Shown here piece after piece: positions 1-5,414 of a DNA stretch of 5,414 bases. The notes under the pieces were generated by a model, which saw nothing but the letters and a program-made list of their open reading frames with translations, did not search any database and was not told the DNA's origin. The position numbers and the translations under genes were made by a program. The DNA is from an uncultured Bacteroidales bacterium (GTDB lineage Bacteria; Bacteroidota; Bacteroidia; Bacteroidales; Muribaculaceae), in NCBI GenBank assembly GCA_900554345.1, contig USHH01000156.1, positions 1 through 5,414 of the forward strand. The letters are read 5' to 3'. Numbering within the stretch: the stretch's first letter is position 1; every line of letters begins with the position of its first letter.

Positions 1-18
1 TTGGGGCGGGGGTGCTGA

Positions 19-666
19 TTATTCTGCCTTGGCGGCGGCGCCACGGGCGGCACGTGTCAGCTGCACGGCGCATACCACGGCGTTCTTGGCGTTCATGAGC
101 TCCAGGCCCTCGAAGTGGAGGTCGCCTACAGCCATCGACTGGCCCAGACCGAGCTTGTCGACATTGATCACCAGGCGCTCCGGTATCTTGTCGTAGACGG
201 CTTTCACCTTCAGCTTACGCATCGAGAGCGTGAGCTTACCACCGGCCTTCACACCTTCGGCGTGGCCTTCGATCTGCACGGGCACCTCCATCACGATGGG
301 CTTCTCGGGAGTTACCTCAAGGAAGTCGATGTGGAGCACGGTGTCCTTCACAGGCTGGAACTGGATCTCCTTCATCACGGCCTTGCGGGCATCGCCATGG
401 ATGTCGAGGTCGATCTCGAAGATGTCGGGGGTATAGATGAGCTTGCGTACATCCTCTGCCTTCACCACGATGTCGGTTGTGATCAGACCGCGCTTGCTGT
501 CGATCTCAACGAGCTTCTCGCCGTCTTTCAGGGTGCCGTTGAAGGGGAGATCTACGATTTTGCCGCCGTTGAGAACAGCGGGAATGAGGCCGGCTGCGCG
601 GAGCGCCTTCACCGATTTCTTGCCGAGTTCTTTGCGGGGCTCGGCCTTAAGCTGATAAGTTTTCAT
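19..666 (-). CDS. rplY: 50S ribosomal protein L25 / general stress protein Ctc (long, two-domain form)
   Basis: This is a 215-residue ribosomal protein of the bL25/TL5/CTC family, which binds 5S rRNA in the large subunit. The N-terminal RNA-binding domain spans about residues 3-93 and shows the family signature: RKELGKKSVKALRAAGLIPAV at the start (residues 11-31) and a D-x-H segment near residue 90. The C-terminal TL5-like beta domain covers about 98-203 (IQFQPVKDTVLHIDFLEV, then a region with VPVQIEGHAEGVKAGG). An alanine/lysine-rich tail follows. The length fits the CTC form rather than the short E. coli L25 of about 95 residues. The ATG at 664-666 begins the conserved domain directly; an A-rich stretch lies before it and no Shine-Dalgarno motif, as is usual in Bacteroidota. 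The stop is TAA at 19-21. It lies downstream of the Mur ligase on the same strand, but a promoter-like sequence in the gap suggests separate expression. Confidence 0.96.
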   Translation of the reverse strand: MKTYQLKAEPRKELGKKSVKALRAAGLIPAVLNGGKIVDLPFNGTLKDGEKLVEIDSKRGLITTDIVVKAEDVRKLIYTPDIFEIDLDIHGDARKAVMKEIQFQPVKDTVLHIDFLEVTPEKPIVMEVPVQIEGHAEGVKAGGKLTLSMRKLKVKAVYDKIPERLVINVDKLGLGQSMAVGDLHFEGLELMNAKNAVVCAVQLTRAARGAAAKAE

Positions 667-721
667 TTTTAATTTGTTGTGTTACTCAAAATTTGTGTTA
701 ACAGATTTCCCATCACACGTT

Positions 722-740
722 GGCGCTTTTTCAAAGCGCC
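722..740 (-). promoter_or_regulatory. Perfect 8-bp hairpin at the predicted 5' end of the rplY leader
   Basis: GGCGCTTT (722-729) is the exact reverse complement of AAAGCGCC (733-740), leaving a 3-base loop. The GC-rich foot stands out in an AT-rich gap. Neither strand has a run of T after the stem, so it does not look like a standard intrinsic terminator. It sits immediately downstream of the predicted minus-strand -7 box at 743-750, so the rplY mRNA would start in or next to it. A 5' stabilising stem or an autoregulatory leader element is possible (inference). The palindrome itself is certain; the function is not. Confidence 0.5.
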
Positions 741-742
741 TG

Positions 743-772
743 CAAAATTAATAAAAATAATTGAAAATCAAA
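743..772 (-). promoter_or_regulatory. Putative Bacteroidota-type promoter for rplY
   Basis: Reading the minus strand, TTTG at 772-769 is followed after 18 bases by TAATTTTG at 750-743. This agrees with the published Bacteroides primary-sigma pattern of TTTG near -33 and TAnnTTTG near -7, although the spacer is at the short end. Transcription would begin around 735-739 and give a leader of about 70 bases before the ATG at 666. The surrounding A/T-rich sequence fits a promoter, but low complexity also raises the chance of accidental matches. The ten bases TGCAAAATTA (plus strand) at this -7 box recur exactly at 4299-4308, the -7 box of the SPFH gene. Confidence 0.55.
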
Positions 773-787
773 AATATTCCACTGACC

Positions 788-829
788 CTTGGCCCTTTAA
801 TCTTTAATCTTCAATCTTTAATCTTACTT
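788..829. repeat. 7-base tandem repeat (CTTTAAT) directly behind the Mur ligase gene
   Basis: On the plus strand the units are CTTTAAT (795-801), CTTTAAT (802-808), CTTCAAT (809-815) and CTTTAAT (816-822). They are flanked in phase by degenerate units CTTGGCC (788-794) and CTTACTT (823-829). The last of these contains the final Lys codon and TAA stop of the Mur ligase. Read on the minus strand, each unit of the core array contains a stop codon (TAA, or TGA in the variant unit), and the 7-base period puts stops in all three frames. The short period makes copy-number change by replication slippage likely. Confidence 0.8.
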
Positions 830-2422
830 AAAGGTATCCGGCAGGTCGTTCTCATAGAGCACCGTGTCGCCCTTCGCCAGCAGCGTGGCCAGAAGCTTCT
901 GCGCCTCGTTGAAGCTCTCCACCGGATAGAGCTTCTCCTCGTCGAAGCCGCTCTCCAGTATGCCCTTCGTGAGCGCGTCGCGGTTGTAGACGCCCACCAC
1001 GATGGCGATATCCACGTTCTTGCCGATCTCGCGCCCAAGCTCGCGGTTGAGCTCCTCCTGCTTAGCGCCGAGCTCCACCATGCCGGGAGTGATGATGATG
1101 CGCTTGCCGTCGGTGAAATGAGACAGCACCTCCACAGCCATGCGGCTGCCCACGGGATTGGAATTGAAGGCGTCGTCGAGTATCGTCACCCCGCCGGGTG
1201 TCTGCGTGATGCTCAGACGGTGAATCACCGGCTGTATGTCGGCCACCGCGCGGCGGATATTCTCCGCCGGCACGTTCATCCTGAGCGCCACCACGATGGC
1301 CCCTAAGAGGTCGGAGATATTGGCCTCCCCGAGAAGACGGGTCGCGAACTCCTCCCTGAATCCGTCGGGGCCGTTGACGGTAAAGGTGGTGCCCTGCGAT
1401 GAATACCTCACATCCGTCGCTGTGTAGCTGGCGCCGGGTATGCCGGCCACCGAATAGCGCAGACACTCCACATTGCTGACCTGACGTCCGGCGATCTGCT
1501 CGAAATCATCGTTCACCACCGCCAGTCCGTCGCCGGGCAACGCGTCGATGAGCTCGAATTTGGTGTCGCGCACGTTCTCTATCGTCTTGAATGTCTCCAG
1601 ATGCATCGGGCCGACAGCCGTCAGCACTCCGATGCGCGGGTTCACGATATCGCAGATCTCCTTGACATCACCCTTCTGCTTAGCGCCCATCTCGCAGATA
1701 AACACTTCGTTGTAGGGCTTCATCAGCTCGCGCACCGTGCGGATAACTCCCATCGGCGTGTTGTAGGAGCCGGGAGTCATCAACACCGAATATATCTCCG
1801 AGAGGATGCGGTTGAGGTAATGCTTCGTGCTTGTCTTGCCGTAGGAGCCGGTGATGCCCACCACCGTAAGGTCGGGCATCGAGCGGAGGATGGCCACCGC
1901 CTCGTTGCGGAAGCGGGCGTTGATCGCCTTCTCCACGGGAGTGAGCAGCCATACTGCCACGAGCACCACCACCCAGGAAAGAGCCGTGATCAGGAAGAGG
2001 GCGCCCAGGGCCACGGCCGGTGCCGGATACCAGCCCCACACCATATCGTTGCTGCCGCAGAGGAATATCACCGCAAGATAGGCGCCCGTGGCAAGGCCTC
2101 CGGTGAGGCTGTAGATACGCCATACCCTCTTGGTGAACACCAGTGGCTTCTTGTATTTCTTCCTGAAGATAAGGAATATCTTCGTGAGACACACCAGCGT
2201 GACCACCAGCACCGCCAGCCGGATGTCGAGCAGCGTGGCAAACAGCAGGAAGATGCACGCCACATCCGTCAGCCTCCACCCCGACGCGGTGTTGCCGCGC
2301 ATCCAGCGCAGATAGCGCTCCGGACGGTAGCTGTTCTGCTGGAGCATCTGTATGTCATACTTGAAATTGAGCAGCATGTAGACTCCACACACTACGTATG
2401 CCGCTATGTAAAATGCATTCAT
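824..2422 (-). CDS. MurF-like Mur ligase with an N-terminal membrane domain
   Basis: This 532-residue protein belongs to the Mur ligase superfamily, which joins an amino acid or peptide to a carboxylate using ATP. Residues 1-160 look like a membrane domain with about five helices (1-19, 51-66, 69-86, 106-122, 134-160). Basic loops at 32-50 and 87-102 suggest a cytoplasmic ligase domain. That domain begins near 180 with the ATP-binding P-loop GITGSYGKTSTK (189-200). It continues with SYNTPMGV (219-226), ICEMGAK (242-248), GPMHLETF (271-278), a candidate carbamylated lysine K288, DDAFNSNP (416-423) and GMVELGAK (447-454). All of these resemble MurF positions. Classical MurF is about 430-460 residues and soluble, and ends near a V-K-G-S motif; here the equivalent region reads VLYENDLPD. 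It may therefore be a paralogue acting on another or a membrane-bound substrate rather than the essential MurF; this is inference. It starts 35 bases after the hydrolase stop, so the two are probably co-transcribed. Confidence 0.85.
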   Translation of the reverse strand: MNAFYIAAYVVCGVYMLLNFKYDIQMLQQNSYRPERYLRWMRGNTASGWRLTDVACIFLLFATLLDIRLAVLVVTLVCLTKIFLIFRKKYKKPLVFTKRVWRIYSLTGGLATGAYLAVIFLCGSNDMVWGWYPAPAVALGALFLITALSWVVVLVAVWLLTPVEKAINARFRNEAVAILRSMPDLTVVGITGSYGKTSTKHYLNRILSEIYSVLMTPGSYNTPMGVIRTVRELMKPYNEVFICEMGAKQKGDVKEICDIVNPRIGVLTAVGPMHLETFKTIENVRDTKFELIDALPGDGLAVVNDDFEQIAGRQVSNVECLRYSVAGIPGASYTATDVRYSSQGTTFTVNGPDGFREEFATRLLGEANISDLLGAIVVALRMNVPAENIRRAVADIQPVIHRLSITQTPGGVTILDDAFNSNPVGSRMAVEVLSHFTDGKRIIITPGMVELGAKQEELNRELGREIGKNVDIAIVVGVYNRDALTKGILESGFDEEKLYPVESFNEAQKLLATLLAKGDTVLYENDLPDTFK

Positions 2423-2457
2423 ATCTGTTCAGGATCTTCTGTATTGTCGGTTGTGGG

Positions 2458-3264
2458 TTATTCGGGTTTGTCGGTCTTGCCTGACGGGTGACTGAGCTCG
2501 GATTTGAAGAACTCCCTCAGCACGGCCTGAAAGCCTGCGAAATTGTCGAGGAAGGAGTAGTGGCCCGCGCCGGGAAACACCACAAGTCCGGCCTCCGGCA
2601 TCAGCCGCTCCATCGTCTTGGCGTCGGAGAGGGGAGTGGCGGTGTCGCGCTCGCCCCACACCAGCAGCACCGACGCCTTGATCTGCGGCATGCAGTGCCT
2701 GAGGTCCTCGTTTACCACCTTGCTCATCACCTGCCGCATGCGCGGCGAGCTGTTGCGGTAGTCGGCCGACCCGGTCTTCGCCCGCCGACGCTCCACCCAT
2801 GCGGCGCCCTTTTCCTTGCCCATGAGGAGATAGGCCAGATGGCGCATGGTCTTGAACGAATACACCTTTATATAGTATTTCAGGGGCCGTTTCGGTTTTA
2901 TGCCCGCCGCATCTACGAGCATCACCTTCCCCACCTCGTTGCGCGAGGAGAGGAGTATCGCTATCCTCCCACCGAAGGAATGGCCTATCAGCGACGGGCG
3001 CCCGAGATACATCGCGGCGATGAAATCCTCCACCAGACGGGTGTATTCGTCTACGCCCCACACAGCCGGTGGCTCGCTGCTATCTCCGTGGCCGGGAAGG
3101 TCGAGGTTGAAGACGTGCATGCCGGCGGCGAGGGGACGCGCTATCGACTCCACCGTGGTGTGGGAGCATCCCCAGCCGTGCATCACCACCACCGGGGCGC
3201 CGTCGTCGGGCCCCGACTCATCATAATGTAAATCAACTCCCCGCAGGGATATCTGCTTCATCAT
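2458..3264 (-). CDS. Alpha/beta-fold hydrolase
   Basis: This is a 268-residue single-domain serine hydrolase of the alpha/beta fold, with no signal peptide and so probably cytoplasmic. The visible landmarks are the oxyanion-hole motif HGWGCS (29-34), DLPGHGDS (55-62), the nucleophile elbow GHSFGG (94-99, Ser96), the acid in GERDTATP (Asp207) and the histidine in GAGHYSFLD (His235). Together these give a complete Ser-Asp-His triad. The cap region at about 122-185 is basic (many Lys/Arg). The substrate cannot be read from sequence; esterase, C-C hydrolase and lipase-like roles are all possible. Two ATG codons stand in tandem at 3264-3259 and either could start translation. The gene starts 21 bases after the SPFH stop and ends 35 bases before the Mur ligase start, which suggests a three-gene operon. 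Confidence 0.9.
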   Translation of the reverse strand: MMKQISLRGVDLHYDESGPDDGAPVVVMHGWGCSHTTVESIARPLAAGMHVFNLDLPGHGDSSEPPAVWGVDEYTRLVEDFIAAMYLGRPSLIGHSFGGRIAILLSSRNEVGKVMLVDAAGIKPKRPLKYYIKVYSFKTMRHLAYLLMGKEKGAAWVERRRAKTGSADYRNSSPRMRQVMSKVVNEDLRHCMPQIKASVLLVWGERDTATPLSDAKTMERLMPEAGLVVFPGAGHYSFLDNFAGFQAVLREFFKSELSHPSGKTDKPE

Positions 3265-3285
3265 GGCTAGTATATGTGGCTTTTT

Positions 3286-4230
3286 TCAGGAGTTCTCGGT
3301 TGTGTTGAGCATCGGGGTTACGGGCTCGTCGGCGCAGAGCACCACGAGCAGGTTGCCCACCATCGCGGCCTTGCGCTCCTCGGTGAGCTTCGCGATATTG
3401 TTCTCCTCGATGCGCTTGAGAGCCATCTCCACCATCGACACGGCTCCCTCCACGATCTTCTCGCGGGCCGAGATGATGGCCGAGGCCTGCTGGCGCCGCA
3501 GCATCACGGCGGCAATCTCCGGAGCGTAGGCGAGGTAGTTGAGGCGGGCCTCCACGGCCTCCATGCCGGCCATGGCCAGACGGTCGTTGATCTTGCGCTC
3601 AAGTAGCTCCGAGATCTTGTCGCCACCGTCGCGCAGCGTCAGTTCGTTGGCGTCGGCCGTGTTCTGGTCGTAGGCGAAATGCCCTGTCACCTCGCGCAGG
3701 GCGGCGTCGCTCTGGATCCGCACGAAGTGGTCGAGCGAGCCGCTGTTGATGTTGCCCCCGAGGGAGGCCGAGTCGAGGTCGAACACCACCTTGTAGGTGT
3801 CTCTGATGCGCCACACCAGTACCATGCCGATAAGCACAGGATTGCCGACCTTGTCGTTGACCTTGATGGGGTCGATGTCCATGTTGCGGATGCGCAGCGA
3901 GAGCTTCTTGCGGGTGATGAAGGGGTTCACCCAGTAGTATCCGGTCTTGCGGCATGTGCCCACATATTTTCCGAAGAAGATCATCACCCGCGCCTCGTTT
4001 GGCTCCTGCACGAAATATCCACAGCACCCCAGCACGAGCAGGATGAAGAGCGGCAGCGAGACGCCGAAGGGGATGGCGGGATGCTCCTCGCCCCCCAGGA
4101 TGATGGCGCAGGCTATCAGCGCCGGAAGAAGCACGAAAGTGAAGAATATCATCGCGAATCCGTTGATCACGAGTCCTTTGTATTCATATTCCCTGTTGGG
4201 CGCGGGGAATCCGCCATTTGTCTCGGCCAT
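3286..4230 (-). CDS. SPFH/band-7 (stomatin-prohibitin-like) membrane protein
   Basis: This 314-residue membrane scaffold protein has two N-terminal hydrophobic segments (about 20-46 and 54-73). An SPFH/band-7 domain follows from about 74 to 245: it opens with VQEPNEARVMIFFGKYVGT and contains GYYWVNPF, LRIRNMDID, KVNDKVGNPV and VLVWRIRDTYKVVFD. A charged helical region (about 240-290), likely to form the oligomerising coiled coil, leads to the C-terminal NLLVVLCADEPVTPMLN, an ending I recall from Bacteroidales SPFH proteins. Family members form large membrane-associated rings or microdomains and often act with proteases; no NfeD-type partner or protease gene is adjacent here. It is the first gene of the probable operon with the hydrolase and the Mur ligase. 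The leader of about 65 bases lacks a Shine-Dalgarno motif, and a TAATTTTG box lies upstream at 4308-4301. Confidence 0.9.
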   Translation of the reverse strand: MAETNGGFPAPNREYEYKGLVINGFAMIFFTFVLLPALIACAIILGGEEHPAIPFGVSLPLFILLVLGCCGYFVQEPNEARVMIFFGKYVGTCRKTGYYWVNPFITRKKLSLRIRNMDIDPIKVNDKVGNPVLIGMVLVWRIRDTYKVVFDLDSASLGGNINSGSLDHFVRIQSDAALREVTGHFAYDQNTADANELTLRDGGDKISELLERKINDRLAMAGMEAVEARLNYLAYAPEIAAVMLRRQQASAIISAREKIVEGAVSMVEMALKRIEENNIAKLTEERKAAMVGNLLVVLCADEPVTPMLNTTENS

Positions 4231-4299
4231 ATCGTCGGTGTTTTTGTAGTGTGACTGATTTTAACAATATTTAGGTAGGGGAGAGATGAGAAAGTGGAT

Positions 4300-4338
4300 G
4301 CAAAATTAGTTTAATTTTCGCATTATATCTAATTTTGC
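4300..4338. promoter_or_regulatory. Symmetric divergent promoter: perfect 10-bp inverted repeat between the SPFH and DUF4491 genes
   Basis: GCAAAATTAG (4300-4309) and CTAATTTTGC (4329-4338) are exact reverse complements separated by 19 bases. Each arm contains TAATTTTG, a match to the Bacteroidota -7 consensus TAnnTTTG. The left arm points toward the SPFH gene on the minus strand (4308-4301) and the right arm toward DUF4491 on the plus strand (4330-4337). Each arm also supplies TTAG, one mismatch from the TTTG -33 element, exactly 20 bases before the opposing -7 box (plus strand 4306-4309, minus strand 4332-4329). The two promoters would thus overlap face to face. The repeat is certain; promoter function is inferred from consensus and position. 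Confidence 0.6.
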
Positions 4339-4358
4339 CGCCGTAATATATGGATCGC

Positions 4359-4380
4359 GGGAGCAGCCGCCGGGCCTCCC
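4359..4380 (+). promoter_or_regulatory. Possible hairpin in the 5' leader of the DUF4491 gene
   Basis: GGGAG (4359-4363) pairs with CTCCC (4376-4380). Inside it GCC (4366-4368) pairs with GGC (4373-4375) around a 4-base loop, with two unpaired bases (4364-4365) on one side. The whole lies within the predicted leader of about 60 bases and ends 22 bases before the ATG at 4403. It is GC-rich in a gap that is otherwise AT-rich on its left side. No T-run follows, so it is not a convincing terminator. It could affect translation or mRNA stability, or be a chance fold in GC-rich DNA. Confidence 0.35.
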
Positions 4381-4402
4381 TTAATCACCACACAGCTACG
4401 AA

Positions 4403-4759
4403 ATGACAGATTTCATATCCGAATGGCATCTCGAGGGCCTTCTTATCGGCCTCTTCACGTTCCTTATAATTGGACTGTTCCATCCCCTTGTGATCAAGGG
4501 GGAGTATTACTTCGGTCGCCCCGTGAAATGGGCTTTTCTCGCCGGAGGCATCGTATTCCTTGCCGCCACGCTCTGGCTCGGTCGCCACAGCATCACCCTC
4601 TCCGCTCTCTGCGGCGTCACGGCCTTCAGCTGCTTCTGGAGCATCAAGGAGATCGACGAGCAGGTGGAGCGCGTGAGGCAGGGACGCTTTCCGAAGAACC
4701 CCCGTAGGCGGTATCCCTACGACGGGCCTTCCGACAGCAGGGCCGGCGAGGAAGGGTGA
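4403..4759 (+). CDS. DUF4491 family small membrane protein
   Basis: This 118-residue protein has three hydrophobic segments (about 10-31, 42-59, 64-79) and a charged cytoplasmic-looking tail (83-118). The layout and the motifs LEGLLIGLFTFLIIGLFHPLVIKGEYYFG and FWSIKEIDEQ...RVRQGRFPKNPRR match what I recall of DUF4491, a family of unknown function found mainly in Bacteroidota. The length is typical. The Pro/Arg-rich tail after 96 (PKNPRRRYPYDGPSDS) is a little longer than in the members I remember. The ATG at 4403 places the first conserved residues about eight codons in. It diverges from the SPFH gene and converges on the amidase gene, with 15 bases between stop codons and no strong terminator between them. 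No function can be assigned. Confidence 0.85.
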   Translation: MTDFISEWHLEGLLIGLFTFLIIGLFHPLVIKGEYYFGRPVKWAFLAGGIVFLAATLWLGRHSITLSALCGVTAFSCFWSIKEIDEQVERVRQGRFPKNPRRRYPYDGPSDSRAGEEG

Positions 4760-4774
4760 TGGGATAGGTCCCTT

Positions 4775-5414
4775 TCAGTCGATGAAGCGGTGCAGCAGGT
4801 CGCCGTAGGCGTCGATGCGGCGGTCGCGCAGGTAGGGCCACCAGTGCCTTACCTCCTGCGTGCGCTCCATATCGATGTCGGCCACTCCCTCGAAGGGAGC
4901 GTCATCGGGAGCCGTCAGCAGCATCTCTCCCTGCGGGCCGGCTACGAAGCTCGAGCCCCAGAAGTCGATGCCCGAGGTCTGGCCCGACGGGTCGTCCTCG
5001 AATCCGAAGCGGTTGACGCTCACCACCGGCACCCCGTTGGCTACTGCGTGCGAGCGCTGGATCGTGATCCATGCCTCGCGCTGCCTTGCCTTCTCCTCCG
5101 GAGTGTCGTCGGGATTCCACCCGATGGCCGTGGGATAGATCAGCATCTCGGCGCCGCGCAGCGCCATGATGCGCGCTGCCTCGGGATACCACTGGTCCCA
5201 GCATACGAGCACTCCGAGCCGCCCTATCGACGTGTCGATGGGGCGGAAGCCCAGGTCGCCGGGCGCGAAATAGAACTTCTCGTAGAAGCCGGGGTCGTCG
5301 GGGATGTGCATCTTGCGGTATTTCCCTGCCGTAGAGCCGTCGGAGTCAAACACCAGAGCGGTGTTGTGATAGAGGCCCGGTGCACGCCGCTCGAAGGCGC
5401 TCGCCCCAATCACC
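4775..5414 (-). CDS. aguB: Carbon-nitrogen hydrolase, probable N-carbamoylputrescine amidase (C-terminal part; gene runs off the window)
   Basis: The C-terminal 212-213 residues of a nitrilase-superfamily enzyme are visible. AguB hydrolyses N-carbamoylputrescine to putrescine, CO2 and ammonia, the last step of the agmatine route to polyamines. Within the visible part the catalytic lysine lies in KYRKMHIPDDPGFYEKFYF (Lys at about 34) and the nucleophilic cysteine in VCWDQWYPEAAR (Cys71). Further family landmarks are YPTAIGW (93-99), ANGVPVVSVNRFG (125-137), GIDFWGSSFV (148-157) and the C-terminal RRIDAYGDL. The Cys-Trp-Asp-Gln-Trp-Tyr-Pro-Glu segment is typical of AguB. The first catalytic glutamate and about 80 N-terminal residues are outside the window. 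The GTG codon at 5413-5411 is an internal Val of the domain, not a start. Bacteroidota often keep an agmatine deiminase gene near aguB, but none is visible here. Confidence 0.9.
   Translation of the reverse strand, partial: VIGASAFERRAPGLYHNTALVFDSDGSTAGKYRKMHIPDDPGFYEKFYFAPGDLGFRPIDTSIGRLGVLVCWDQWYPEAARIMALRGAEMLIYPTAIGWNPDDTPEEKARQREAWITIQRSHAVANGVPVVSVNRFGFEDDPSGQTSGIDFWGSSFVAGPQGEMLLTAPDDAPFEGVADIDMERTQEVRHWWPYLRDRRIDAYGDLLHRFID

Noticed and set aside
1..18. Start of a further gene downstream of rplY
   Set aside because: Only 18 GC-rich bases are available, with no start codon or motif that can be assigned.
722..740. The rplY-side hairpin as the intrinsic terminator of the upstream operon
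   Set aside because: No T-run follows the stem on the minus strand, and a promoter-like sequence lies just upstream of it, so a leader element fits better.
1601..2491. Long plus-strand open frame (296 codons) opposite the Mur ligase, and similar ones at 115-672, 2488-3231 and 3679-4254
   Set aside because: All lie antisense to genes with clear family motifs. Their translations are rich in His, Arg and Leu without recognisable domains, as expected for shadow frames in GC-rich DNA.
2429..3061. Minus-strand 210-codon open frame within the hydrolase gene
   Set aside because: It is out of frame with the hydrolase, whose full catalytic triad is intact. The alternative translation is low-complexity Gly/Arg/Ala with no motif.
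4752..4774. Possible bidirectional terminator between the converging DUF4491 and aguB stops (GGGA/TCCC at 4761-4764 and 4769-4772, or AAGGG/CCCTT at 4752-4756 and 4770-4774)
   Set aside because: The stems are only 4-5 bp, partly inside the coding region, and followed by just three T residues; too weak to annotate as a terminator.
5411..5413. GTG at the window edge as a start codon for the amidase
   Set aside because: It encodes a Val inside the conserved nitrilase core, and the first catalytic glutamate region must lie upstream, so the gene continues beyond the window.

Overview
The window looks like chromosomal housekeeping DNA from a GC-rich member of the Bacteroidota, most likely a gut Bacteroidales (perhaps Muribaculaceae; family-level placement is a guess). 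The grounds are three. The L25/Ctc, SPFH and DUF4491 proteins all have Bacteroidales-type sequences. Start codons lack Shine-Dalgarno motifs. The intergenic regions carry TAnnTTTG boxes, the -7 element of the Bacteroidetes primary sigma factor. Nothing suggests a phage, transposon, CRISPR array or recent gene transfer.

Layout. Four genes lie on the minus strand and read right to left. First is an SPFH/band-7 membrane protein (4230-3286), then an alpha/beta hydrolase (3264-2458) and a membrane-anchored MurF-like Mur ligase (2422-824). These three are 21 and 35 bases apart and probably form one transcript. After a 157-base AT-rich gap comes ribosomal protein L25 (666-19). That gap holds a 7-base tandem repeat, a good minus-strand promoter and a perfect 8-bp hairpin, so L25 probably has its own start of transcription. 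On the other side of a 172-base gap (4231-4402) a small DUF4491 membrane protein reads on the plus strand (4403-4759). It converges, with 15 bases between the stop codons, on a carbon-nitrogen hydrolase of the N-carbamoylputrescine amidase type (4775 to the window edge, minus strand), whose N-terminus is outside the window. Bases 1-18 hold no recognisable feature.

How the parts relate. The SPFH-hydrolase-Mur ligase cluster suggests a membrane or envelope role, but the substrates of the hydrolase and of this ligase cannot be read from sequence. The SPFH operon and the DUF4491 gene are divergent. The DNA between them contains a perfect 10-bp inverted repeat in which each arm can serve as the -7 box of one promoter and the approximate -33 box of the other.

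No clearly new multi-gene system is visible. The points most worth a second look are this symmetric divergent promoter, the heptameric repeat that places a stop codon in every frame behind the Mur ligase gene, and the five-helix MurF paralogue with an altered C-terminus.
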